The notes below the pieces were generated by a model. It was not told the origin of the DNA. It made no database searches and saw only the letters and a list, made by a program, of their open reading frames with translations. The translations under genes and the position numbers were made by a program. Positions 1 through 7,066 of a stretch of DNA of 64,000 bases are shown in pieces; positions within the stretch are counted from its first letter, which is position 1, and every line of letters begins with the position of its first letter. The DNA comes from Aquabacter sp040049275. Lineage in GTDB: Bacteria > Pseudomonadota > Alphaproteobacteria > Rhizobiales > Xanthobacteraceae. The DNA is taken from positions 558,001-622,000 of the forward strand of contig NZ_JBDZDT010000003.1 in the NCBI RefSeq assembly GCF_040049275.1, given 5' to 3'.

Positions 1-810
1 CGCGTCGGCGCCGCCATGCAGGATCTGGGCTTCTGGATCCTCAACGACGTGATCTGGCGCAAGGCGAACCCCATGCCCAACTTCCGGGGCCGGCGCTTCA
101 CCAATGCGCACGAGACCCTGATCTGGGCCGCCCGCGAGCCCAATGCGAAGGGCTATGTCTTCAATTACGAGATGCTGAAGGGCGGCAACGAGGACGTGCA
201 GGTGCGCTCCGACTGGCTGATCCCGCTGTGCACCGGCGCCGAGCGGCTGAAGGACGGGGACGGACGCAAGATCCACCCCACTCAGAAACCCGAGGCGCTG
301 CTCGCCCGCGTGCTGCTCTCCGCCTCCAAGCCCGGCGACGTGGTGCTTGACCCCTTCCTTGGCTCCGGCACCTCGGCGGCTGTGGCGAAGCGCCTGCGCC
401 GCCACTTCATCGGCATCGAGCGCGATCCCGGCTATGCCGCCGCCGCCACCCGCCGCATCGCCGCGGTGGAGCCTCTGCCCGAGGCGGCGCTGGCCGCCCC
501 GCCCAGCGCCCGCGAGGCGACGCGCGTCGCCTTCTCGGCCCTGGTGGAGCGCGGGCTGGTGACGCCCGGCGCCGAGCTCACCGATGCCAAGGGCCGGGTG
601 CGCGCCGTGGTGCGCGCGGACGGCACCATCGCCATCGTCGCCAACAATGCGCCGGCGGTCGGCTCCATCCACCGCATGGGCGCGCTGGCGCAAGGGGCCG
701 AAGCCTGCAATGGCTGGACCTTCTGGCACGTGGAGCAGGAAGGCCGCCTCCACCCCATCGACATGCTCCGCGCCCGGCTGCGGGCGGAGCTGGGGGTGGG
801 GTCGGAGTAA
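1..810 (+). CDS. ccrM: CcrM-type adenine-N6 DNA methyltransferase (GANTC), 5' end outside window
   Basis: This is the C-terminal ~270 residues of a cell-cycle-regulated methyltransferase of the CcrM/HinfI-like beta class, which methylates adenine in GANTC. The frame is open from base 1 (codons R-V-G-A-A precede the first ATG at 16), so the start and the DPPY catalytic motif lie upstream. Visible hallmarks are NPMPNFRGRRF near the fragment's start, the AdoMet-binding DPFLGSGTS near residue 115, and a C-terminal extension with GSIHRMGALA and WTFWH, characteristic of alphaproteobacterial CcrM rather than restriction-system methylases. The neighbour on the opposite strand is mutY, nine bases away end to end. 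The family name is secure; target specificity is inferred from the family. Confidence 0.93.
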   Translation, partial: RVGAAMQDLGFWILNDVIWRKANPMPNFRGRRFTNAHETLIWAAREPNAKGYVFNYEMLKGGNEDVQVRSDWLIPLCTGAERLKDGDGRKIHPTQKPEALLARVLLSASKPGDVVLDPFLGSGTSAAVAKRLRRHFIGIERDPGYAAAATRRIAAVEPLPEAALAAPPSAREATRVAFSALVERGLVTPGAELTDAKGRVRAVVRADGTIAIVANNAPAVGSIHRMGALAQGAEACNGWTFWHVEQEGRLHPIDMLRARLRAELGVGSE

Positions 811-819
811 GCCCCACCG

Positions 820-1899
820 TCAGATCACCCGCCCGTGCGCCAGCACCTTGCGCATAACGCTGGGCAAAGCCTCCCGCTCGAAGTCGCGGGGCAGCACCCA
901 GCGGTGGCCCGCGGGGGCTGGCGCGGAGGGTGGGAGATCGGCGCGCCACACCGCCAGTTCCAGCGCGAAATGGGTGAAGACGTGGACGACGCTGCCCGGC
1001 AAGGCGCGCCATGTGGCCTTCAGCGGCTCATGCCCACCGGATGAGACCGCGCCCGTAGCCCAGGGCGTGGAGGGCACTTCGGTCATGCCGCCCAGCAGGC
1101 CCTTTTCCGGCCGGGTACGCAGCAACACTGCGCCGTCAGTCCGCACTGCAAGAAACGCAATGCCCGCCCGGGACGGCTTCTCCCCCTTCGGCGCCTTTAC
1201 GGGATAGCGCGCGGGATCGCCCTCGGCGCGGGCGATGCACGGGTCCATCCACGGACAAAGCGAACAGGCCGGGGAGCGCGGTGTGCAGATGGTGGCGCCG
1301 AGATCCATCATAGCCTGCGCAAAATCGCCCGGGCGCTTCACCGGCGTCAGCGCGGCGGCGCGGGCCTTGATTTCCACCTTGCCCTTAGGCAAGGGCGTGC
1401 CGATGGCGTAGAGCCGGCTGACGACCCGCTCGATATTGCCGTCCACCGGGCTCGCATGCAGGTCGAAGGCGATAGCGGCGATGGCGGCGGCGGTGTAGGG
1501 GCCGATGCCCGGCAAATCGAGCAGCGCCGCCTCATCCGCCGGGAAGCGCCCGCCATGGCGGGCCACCACCGCCTTCGCGCAGGCATGCAGGTTCCGGGCG
1601 CGGGCGTAATAACCGAGCCCCGCCCAGGCGGAGAGCACCTCTTCCAAGGGCGCCGCCGCGAGCGCGGCGATTGTCGGCCAGCGGGCGAGGAAGGCTGAGA
1701 AATATGGCCCCACGGCCTTCACTGTGGTCTGCTGGAGCATGATCTCGGAGAGGAAGACGTGATAGGGGTCCGCCCGCCGGCCCGGTTCGGCGCGCCAGGG
1801 CAGGCGGCGGCGGTGGCGGTCATACCAGGCGAGGAGAGCGGAAGGGGCCGGGGCGCCGGCCTTGCCCCGCGCGGCGCCGGAGAGGATCATCTGGTCCAT
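820..1899 (-). CDS. mutY: A/G-specific adenine glycosylase MutY
   Basis: The 359-residue base-excision repair glycosylase removes adenine mispaired with 8-oxoguanine or guanine. It has LPWR at residues 33-36, catalytic Glu in SEIMLQQT (E52), the helix-hairpin-helix LPGIGPYTA at 129-137, catalytic Asp in VDGN (D153), and a 4Fe-4S loop with cysteines 205, 212, 215 and 221 (C-x6-C-x2-C-x5-C). I chose the ATG at 1899, giving a normal family length; ATG at 1890 is an equally possible start. The open frame extends further upstream but would run through the divergent DUF721 gene, whose start is only 45 bases away, so the two genes must share a very short divergent promoter region. Confidence 0.95.
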   Translation of the reverse strand: MDQMILSGAARGKAGAPAPSALLAWYDRHRRRLPWRAEPGRRADPYHVFLSEIMLQQTTVKAVGPYFSAFLARWPTIAALAAAPLEEVLSAWAGLGYYARARNLHACAKAVVARHGGRFPADEAALLDLPGIGPYTAAAIAAIAFDLHASPVDGNIERVVSRLYAIGTPLPKGKVEIKARAAALTPVKRPGDFAQAMMDLGATICTPRSPACSLCPWMDPCIARAEGDPARYPVKAPKGEKPSRAGIAFLAVRTDGAVLLRTRPEKGLLGGMTEVPSTPWATGAVSSGGHEPLKATWRALPGSVVHVFTHFALELAVWRADLPPSAPAPAGHRWVLPRDFEREALPSVMRKVLAHGRVI

Positions 1900-1944
1900 G
1901 GACGCAACCTGCAATTCCCGTTCGGCCCGGGCAAGGGGGACCTC

Positions 1945-2421
1945 GTGAAGAAGCCCTTCGGCCCCCAGCCGCTTGCCGACATCGTCGGCCCGTCCATCGC
2001 CGCCTTGTGTGGCAAAGCGGGATTCTCCGTGGTGGAGGTGGTCACCCATTGGGACGAGATCGTCGGCCCGGACCTCGCGCCGCGCTCCATGCCCATGAAG
2101 CTGCAATGGCCCCGCGGCACCGAGGCGGAGCCGGCGACGCTGACGGTGCGCGTGGAAGGGCCCTATGCCATCGAGTTCCAATATGCCGCGCCGGTGGTGA
2201 TCGAGCGCATCAATGCCTATTTCGGCTGGCGCTGCGTCGGCCGCATCGCGCTGAGGCAGGGGCCGGTGCCGACCCGCGCGGTGCCAGTCATGCCACCGCC
2301 CCCCGAACAGAAGGCGGTGGATGCGGTGCGCCGGGAGATCGGCGCGTTCGAGGACGAGGCGCTCGCCGCCTCCCTCGCCCGGCTCGGCGCCCTCGTGCGG
2401 CGGGAGCGCCGCGAATCTTGA
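1945..2421 (+). CDS. DUF721 (DciA-like) family protein
   Basis: The 158-residue protein belongs to the DUF721 family, which includes DciA, the replicative helicase loader or operator of many bacteria. The N-terminal KPFGPQPLADIVGPSI is followed by a WDEIVGP core near residues 33-40, typical of alphaproteobacterial members. The start is GTG at 1945, preceded by AAGGGGGA four bases away, which fixes the start better than the longer open frame that begins inside mutY. It sits between mutY and a DsbA-like gene, an arrangement common in Hyphomicrobiales. Whether this copy acts as a helicase loader is an inference; only the family is visible. Confidence 0.85.
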   Translation: MKKPFGPQPLADIVGPSIAALCGKAGFSVVEVVTHWDEIVGPDLAPRSMPMKLQWPRGTEAEPATLTVRVEGPYAIEFQYAAPVVIERINAYFGWRCVGRIALRQGPVPTRAVPVMPPPPEQKAVDAVRREIGAFEDEALAASLARLGALVRRERRES

Positions 2422-2500
2422 TCACGGGCGGGCTTCTCGCCACACCCTTGCCGTGTTAGCCCGCTCCTGTCCGCGCCGAATTTATCTTCCGGAGACCGTC

Positions 2501-3184
2501 ATGCTGTTTTCCCGCCGCCGCTTCCTCGAAGGCGCAGGCCAGCTCGCTTTGTTCGTGGCCGTGGCGGGGCCGCTCTCGCGGCTCGCAGGGCTCGACGGCT
2601 TCATCGCCCCGGCCGCGGCGCAGACCACAGACGAAGCGAAGCTGATGGCCGCGGCCGCGAGCCCGCTGCCGGAGCAGTCCATGGGCGCTGCCAACGCGCC
2701 GGTCACCATCGTAGAATACGCCTCGCTCACCTGCTCCCATTGCGCGGCCTTCCACGCCAAGACCTTCCCGGTGCTGAAGTCGAAATATATCGACACCGGC
2801 AAGGTGCGCTTCATCCTGCGCGAATTCCCGTTCGACCCGGTGGCCACCGCCGCCTTCATGCTGGCGCGCTGCATGCCGGCCGACAAATATTTCCCCATGG
2901 TTTCCAGCCTGTTCGACACCCAGCGTGCCTGGGCGTTCGGCTCGAACCCGGCGCAGGGGCTGCTCACGGTCGCCAAGCAGGCCGGCATGAGCGAGGCGGA
3001 CTTCGAGAAGTGCCTTTCCGACAAGGAACTGGCGGAGAAGGTCCAGGCCAGCGCCCAGTACGGCAACAAGGAGCTGGGCGTGGATTCCACCCCCACCTTC
3101 TTCATCAATGGCAAGAAGGTCTCCGGCGCCCTCACGCCCGAAGACCTGGACAAGGAACTGGCGCCCCTGCTCCAAGGGAAGTGA
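2501..3184 (+). CDS. DsbA-family thiol:disulfide oxidoreductase
   Basis: The 227-residue exported thioredoxin-fold protein has an N-terminal SRRRFLEGA stretch resembling a Tat motif, then a hydrophobic segment to about residue 40 ending AAAQ. The redox motif is C78-S-H-C81 within SLTCSHCAAFH, and a STPTFFING loop carries the expected cis-proline. Proteins of this type form or exchange disulfides in the periplasm. ATG 2501 is preceded by GGAG at 2491, which decides the start; the frame is open well upstream. It follows DUF721 by 79 bases on the same strand. In many relatives smc comes next, but here rpmJ does. Confidence 0.9.
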   Translation: MLFSRRRFLEGAGQLALFVAVAGPLSRLAGLDGFIAPAAAQTTDEAKLMAAAASPLPEQSMGAANAPVTIVEYASLTCSHCAAFHAKTFPVLKSKYIDTGKVRFILREFPFDPVATAAFMLARCMPADKYFPMVSSLFDTQRAWAFGSNPAQGLLTVAKQAGMSEADFEKCLSDKELAEKVQASAQYGNKELGVDSTPTFFINGKKVSGALTPEDLDKELAPLLQGK

Positions 3185-3208
3185 GCCGCCAATTAAGGCA
3201 GCGCGGCG

Positions 3209-3237
3209 TTGACAACGGCGCCGCCGCCTCATATCAA
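3209..3237 (+). promoter_or_regulatory. Sigma-70-type promoter for rpmJ
   Basis: TTGACA at 3209-3214 is separated by exactly 17 bases from TATCAA at 3232-3237. It lies 77 bases upstream of the rpmJ start and downstream of the dsbA-like stop, so rpmJ probably has its own strong promoter. Confidence 0.75.
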
Positions 3238-3313
3238 GCCGCCTCGATCCAACAACATGGTGTCGACGAGCCGCGCGGTCCGCGCGCCGCGGTCGGCCGA
3301 AGGCTAGTGTGTC

Positions 3314-3439
3314 ATGAAGATCCGTAACTCTCTCAAGTCCCTGCTCGGACGCCACCGGGACAACCGTCTGGTTCGCCGCAAGGGCCGCGTCTACATCATC
3401 AACAAGACCCAGAAGCGCTACAAGGCGCGCCAGGGCTGA
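3314..3439 (+). CDS. rpmJ: 50S ribosomal protein L36
   Basis: The 41-residue protein begins MKIRNSLKSL and ends KRYKARQG, the usual length and sequence for bacterial L36. It contains no cysteine, so it is the zinc-free form of L36 that alphaproteobacteria normally use, and not a stress-only paralogue. It has its own promoter at 3209-3237 and a hairpin immediately after its stop, so it is probably transcribed as a single-gene unit. Confidence 0.95.
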   Translation: MKIRNSLKSLLGRHRDNRLVRRKGRVYIINKTQKRYKARQG

Positions 3440-3445
3440 CATCCT

Positions 3446-3468
3446 CTCGACCGGTCCCGCCGGTCGAG
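3446..3468 (+). terminator. Hairpin after rpmJ
   Basis: A perfect 9-bp stem (CTCGACCGG / CCGGTCGAG) with a 5-base loop starts seven bases after the rpmJ stop. No T-run follows, so it may end or stabilise the transcript without being a classical intrinsic terminator. Confidence 0.55.
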
Positions 3469-3544
3469 ACCTCGTGATCCGCGCGGCTGCTTGATGCGGC
3501 GCGGCACGGTTGACGGGCCGCATGGGTGAGCCGAAACTGGCCCC

Positions 3545-4189
3545 ATGTGGTTGACGTCCTCAACTTTCCGCATCCTGAGCCTGCCCGTGGCCGCCTTGGC
3601 TACCGGCTTGCTGTGCCTTGCGCCGGCATGGGCCCAGACCGCGCCTGCCCCTTCAACGCCCCAGGCCAAGGGCGAGCCCTCCGCCCGCCCCAAGCTGCCG
3701 CGCGACCGGCGCACGCAGCTCGACGCGCTGTTCGAGGCATTGCGGCTCGCGCCCGATGAGAGCAGCGCCAAGGCGCTCGGCACGCGGCTCGATGCCTTCC
3801 TCGCCCAGACCGGCAGCCCCAGTGCCGACCTTCTGATGGCGCGCGCAGAGTTGGCCGCGCAGGCGAAGGAATATGATCTCGCGCTGGAGCTTCTGGACGC
3901 GGCGATCGCCATCGTCCCGGACAATCTTGCCCTGCTGAGCCGCCGGGCCTCCATCAAATATGCCCAGGATGATTATTCCGGCGCGCTCGCCGATCTCGGC
4001 GAGGTGCTGACCCGCGAGCCGCGCAATTATACCGCGCTGCTCGGCCTCGCTTTGATCATGCGCGAGGTGGGCGACGACAAGAGGGCGCTGGAGGCCGCGC
4101 GCAAGGCGCTGGCCATCAATCCCCATCTCGACGCCGCCAAGGAGATCGTCGACGACCTGAAGGTCGACGTGGAAGGTCGCGAAATCTGA
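3545..4189 (+). CDS. Exported tetratricopeptide-repeat protein
   Basis: The 214-residue protein has a signal peptide (hydrophobic segment to about residue 30, ending APAWAQ), a proline-rich linker, then helical TPR units over roughly residues 60-205, for example AKEYDLALELLDAAIAIVP and GDDKRALEAARKALAINP. TPR proteins act as periplasmic or envelope scaffolds; no enzymatic motif is present. It stands alone between rpmJ and a convergent gene, with a strong hairpin at 4201-4230 after it. No specific function can be assigned. Confidence 0.8.
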   Translation: MWLTSSTFRILSLPVAALATGLLCLAPAWAQTAPAPSTPQAKGEPSARPKLPRDRRTQLDALFEALRLAPDESSAKALGTRLDAFLAQTGSPSADLLMARAELAAQAKEYDLALELLDAAIAIVPDNLALLSRRASIKYAQDDYSGALADLGEVLTREPRNYTALLGLALIMREVGDDKRALEAARKALAINPHLDAAKEIVDDLKVDVEGREI

Positions 4190-4200
4190 TCGCGCCTCAC

Positions 4201-4230
4201 GGGCAGGCCGGGTTGGACCCGGCCCTGCCC
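4201..4230. terminator. Shared hairpin between convergent genes
   Basis: GGGCAGGCCGGGT and ACCCGGCCCTGCCC pair with one bulged C across a 3-base loop. The hairpin lies in the 48-base gap between the convergent TPR gene and the periplasmic gene at 4238-4864, so it can serve both. Neither side has a T-run. Confidence 0.55.
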
Positions 4231-4237
4231 GCACCGC

Positions 4238-4864
4238 TCACCGCACGGTGTTGATGGTGACGCCTTCGTAATAGCGGATCTGGCAGAGGTCGCCGAGCTG
4301 CACCTGCTGGAGGTCGGCCAACACCTTGGCGTCCACCGCCTTGACGGTGCGGACGATGCCGTCGATGCCCTCGAAGCTGATGGTGCCGGCGGCCTTGTTA
4401 ATGTCCACCAGGATGCTGGTGATGGTGATTTCCCGGAAGCCGAAATCCTGCGGCCAGCCGGGAAGGCCGGCATCCAGCGCCACTTCCGCCGAAACCTCGC
4501 CGGGCGTGCCCTGGTGCGCCTTGCCGAGATAAGTGACCACAGCCGGCAGAACCCGGATCACCAGGCTCTGGCTGTTGGCGAGGCTCATGACGTCGCCCAT
4601 CATGGGTGGCACGAGCACCGACCAGCGCTTGCCCCAGCTGCCTTCCAGCACCACGCGCCGCGTCGCCGGGTCGGCCGAGACGAACTTGGCATTGTAGGTC
4701 AGCACGTTCATGGGCCCGACGCCGGGCACCTCGATGGTCGTCACCGCATTGGGCACCGGCCGCGGCTGGGCCATGGCCGAATCGGAGCCGGCAAATAAAG
4801 CCCCAGCGCCAAGCAGCGCGAGCGCGGCGCCGGCGCCGACGGTGCGGTTACGGAAGATGCGCAT
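4238..4864 (-). CDS. Conserved exported protein of unknown function
   Basis: The 208-residue protein starts at ATG 4864, preceded by AGGGGGTAGGA. A signal peptide runs to about residue 33 (hydrophobic core GAALALLGAGALFAG, then DSAMAQ). The mature part (TTIEVPGVGPMNVLTYNAKF... to VTINTVR) has no cysteine pair, lipobox or membrane segment apart from C197-region single cysteine, and looks like a small beta-rich periplasmic domain. I do not recognise a named family. It is convergent with the TPR gene and divergent from olsB across a 367-base gap. The role is unknown. Confidence 0.7.
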   Translation of the reverse strand: MRIFRNRTVGAGAALALLGAGALFAGSDSAMAQPRPVPNAVTTIEVPGVGPMNVLTYNAKFVSADPATRRVVLEGSWGKRWSVLVPPMMGDVMSLANSQSLVIRVLPAVVTYLGKAHQGTPGEVSAEVALDAGLPGWPQDFGFREITITSILVDINKAAGTISFEGIDGIVRTVKAVDAKVLADLQQVQLGDLCQIRYYEGVTINTVR

Positions 4865-5231
4865 TCCTACCCCCTGTTTCCCGTGCCGCCCATGGACGGA
4901 ATGCGGCGCGGCATGAGCCAACCAAAAGTCAACTAAATAACTCACGGCCTGCTGCGAAGTCCTTGATAAGGCTGACTTCGTAAACAGTCCGTCGATGATC
5001 CGCCCGCGCTGGCCGGTCGGACGGCCTTGCGGGCAGAGCTACCATCCACAGGTCCGGTTACAGTATTCTTTCATTGTCACATGACCGTATGAAACATATG
5101 TTGAGTGTGGTTTTCACGCGGGAAGGCGGCGCACTTTGGCGCTCCGGGCGCGGTAGAACTCGTGTTGACGGAAAGCGGCCGGTCACCGATGCGCCGCCCG
5201 TCAGCGACGGCCCAAGGAGGGGGTCGTTGCT
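4865..5231. other. 367-base divergent intergenic region
   Basis: This gap separates the divergent gene at 4864 and olsB at 5232. It holds an inverted repeat (CGAAGTC at 4955-4961, GACTTCG at 4974-4980, 12-base loop) and a small GTCA-CA-TGAC palindrome at 5076-5085. AAGGAGGGGG at 5214-5223 is a strong ribosome-binding site for olsB. I found no open frame with coding character and no well-spaced consensus promoter. Confidence 0.5.
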
Positions 5232-6317
5232 ATGAAACGCCACACGTCTCCTGATCCCGGTCATGGCCCGGCGGGCTTCAATTTCCCCGCTCTGGTGGGG
5301 CGTGGCATCGACGTTGCCAAGGAAAGCTTCGCCAAATTCCCCGGCGCCAAATTCTCCAGCGGCAAGCTTCCTGGCCCATTTGCCTGGGGCCAGCAGGCTT
5401 TCTCCGAGGGCGGCACTCCGGCCCTCAACGGGCCGCAGAAGCTGGTCTCCGATCTGCGCGCCTATTCCGGCATCCGCCACCGCGAGGCCGTGCCGTTCGG
5501 CGAGCCGGTGGTGCTCGGCCGGCTCGGCCCCATGGAGGTGCGCCTCGCCCGCACGGCGAGCGACGTGCGCAAGGCGCAGCGCCTGCGCTACAAGGTCTTC
5601 TACGAAGAGAAGTCGGCCATTCCCGACGCGGCGGCGCGCCTTGCGCGGCGGGACGTGGACGCCTTCGACACCATTTGCGACCATATCCTGGTTCTGGACT
5701 ATGAAGCCGGCGAGATGGTGCTGGGCCGCCGCAAGCCCAAGGTGGTCGGCACCTATCGCCTCCTGAAGCAGGACGTGGCCCGGCGCCACGGCGGCTTCTA
5801 CACCCAGGGCGAATTCGATGTGAACCGCATCATCGACGCCCATCCGGACCTGCGCTTCCTGGAGCTGGGCCGCTCGTGCGTGCTCAAGCCCTACCGCAAC
5901 AAGCGCACCGTCGAATTGCTGTGGCACGGGGTGTGGACCTATGTGCTACGCAACAATATCGACGTGATGTTTGGCTGCGCGAGTCTCGACGGCACCGACC
6001 CTTCCGCGCTGGCCCTGCCCCTCTCCTTCCTGCACCACCATGCGCAGGCTCCTGAGGAGTGGCGCGCCCGCGCGCTGCCGGCGCGCTATACGCCCATGGA
6101 CATCCTGCCCAAGGACAAGGTGGACCTGAAGGCGGCCATGCACGCGCTTCCGCCTCTCGTGAAGGGCTACCTGCGCATCGGCGGCTATATCGGCGACGGC
6201 GCGGTGGTGGACCGCCAGTTCGGCACCACGGATGTCATGGTCATCCTGCCGCGCGCCGACATCTCGCCCCGCTATGTGGAGCATTTCGGCCCGAGCGCGA
6301 ATCGCCACGCCATCTGA
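5232..6317 (+). CDS. olsB: OlsB-like L-ornithine N-acyltransferase (GNAT/Acetyltransf_5)
   Basis: The 361-residue protein matches the OlsB family, which transfers a 3-hydroxyacyl group from ACP to ornithine to make lyso-ornithine lipid. From about residue 95 it carries the family landmarks in order: LGRLGPMEVRLARTASD, RLRYKVFYEE, RRDVDAFDTICDHILVLD, VGTYRLLKQD, FLELGRSCVL, RTVELLWHGVWTY and ALPLSFLHHH. Known OlsB proteins are nearer 290 residues; the first ~95 residues here are an extra region rich in Gly, Pro and Lys without recognisable motifs. The start is well supported by the ribosome-binding site. An olsA partner (lyso-ornithine lipid to ornithine lipid) is not next to it, so the final product is inferred. 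Confidence 0.8.
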   Translation: MKRHTSPDPGHGPAGFNFPALVGRGIDVAKESFAKFPGAKFSSGKLPGPFAWGQQAFSEGGTPALNGPQKLVSDLRAYSGIRHREAVPFGEPVVLGRLGPMEVRLARTASDVRKAQRLRYKVFYEEKSAIPDAAARLARRDVDAFDTICDHILVLDYEAGEMVLGRRKPKVVGTYRLLKQDVARRHGGFYTQGEFDVNRIIDAHPDLRFLELGRSCVLKPYRNKRTVELLWHGVWTYVLRNNIDVMFGCASLDGTDPSALALPLSFLHHHAQAPEEWRARALPARYTPMDILPKDKVDLKAAMHALPPLVKGYLRIGGYIGDGAVVDRQFGTTDVMVILPRADISPRYVEHFGPSANRHAI

Positions 6318-6408
6318 GGCGCGAGGAATCCCGCACGCCATTGCAACGCTTTCCCGCCTGCGTCATTGAAGAGGGCATGTCTCTTCCGGCGCACGGGCGG
6401 CATTGCCC

Positions 6409-6831
6409 ATGATCGAGATCACCTCCCGCCTCGCCATCTCCGAGGACGAGATCGAGCTTTCGTTCGTGCGCGCCTCCGGTCCCGGCGGGCAGAACGTGAA
6501 CAAGGTGTCGAGCGCGGTGCAGCTGCGCTTCGACGCGCGGAATTCGCCCAATCTGCCGGACGGGGTGAAATCGCGGCTGGTGCGCATCGCCGGCAGCCGC
6601 ATGACGCAGGACGGCGTCATCGTCATCCACGCCCAGCGCTTCCGCAGCCAGGACCGCAACCGCGAGGATGCCATCGAGCGGCTGGTGGAGCTGATCCGCG
6701 AAGCGACCTATGTCGCGCCGCCGCGCCGCAAGACCCGGCCGACGCTGGCCTCGAAGGAGCGCCGGCTGGCTTCAAAGGAGAAGCGGGGGGATGTGAAGCG
6801 TCTGCGCCAGGGGAAGCCGACGGCGGAGTGA
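6409..6831 (+). CDS. arfB: Ribosome-rescue peptidyl-tRNA hydrolase ArfB
   Basis: The 140-residue protein releases peptides from stalled ribosomes. RASGPGGQNVNKVSS carries the GGQ motif (residues 26-28) of class I release factors, but there is no codon-recognition domain. The C-terminus is a long basic tail (RRKTRPTLASKERR... VKRLRQGK) that enters the mRNA channel in known ArfB/YaeJ. ATG 6409 gives MIEITSRLAIS, the usual family start; a TTG two codons upstream is less likely. It follows olsB by 91 bases and is convergent with recN across a palindromic repeat. Confidence 0.92.
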   Translation: MIEITSRLAISEDEIELSFVRASGPGGQNVNKVSSAVQLRFDARNSPNLPDGVKSRLVRIAGSRMTQDGVIVIHAQRFRSQDRNREDAIERLVELIREATYVAPPRRKTRPTLASKERRLASKEKRGDVKRLRQGKPTAE

Positions 6832-6857
6832 GGGTGGCCGTCCGCCCGCCGCACCAT

Positions 6858-7056
6858 CTTGTCCTGGACAAGTGAGCGCATCGCGCGAACGCAGATCCGG
6901 GACCCAGCGCAAAGGACCGCCGAAGGCGCTTCACGCCGCCAGTGCCGCCGCGCGACGATGGCGCTTTTACGCTGGCCGCTTATTGCCGGCTTCGCCGGAT
7001 TCCTGCGCTGGATCCCGGATCTGCGCTCCGCTTACAGCTTCGCTTGTCCAGGACAA
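6858..7056. repeat. Family A palindromic intergenic repeat, copy 1
   Basis: The ~199-bp element is bounded by CTTGTCCTGGACAAG and CTTGTCCAGGACAA. Inside, GCAGATCCGGGACCCAGCGC is mirrored by GCGCTGGATCCCGGATCTGC. A second, similar element lies at 22309-22514. It contains no gene and fills the gap between the convergent arfB and recN. It is probably a non-autonomous dispersed repeat able to fold into one long hairpin. Confidence 0.8.
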
Positions 7057-7066
7057 AGCCTCTCCC

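Noticed and set aside
3314..3439. Cysteine-free L36 as a zinc-starvation paralogue
   Set aside because: Alphaproteobacteria normally encode only this cysteine-free form, so it does not by itself indicate zinc-responsive ribosome remodelling.
5071..5102. Pho-box-like sequence upstream of olsB
   Set aside because: CTTTCAT and nearby TGTCACATGAC do not reproduce the CTGTCAT direct repeats with the expected spacing.
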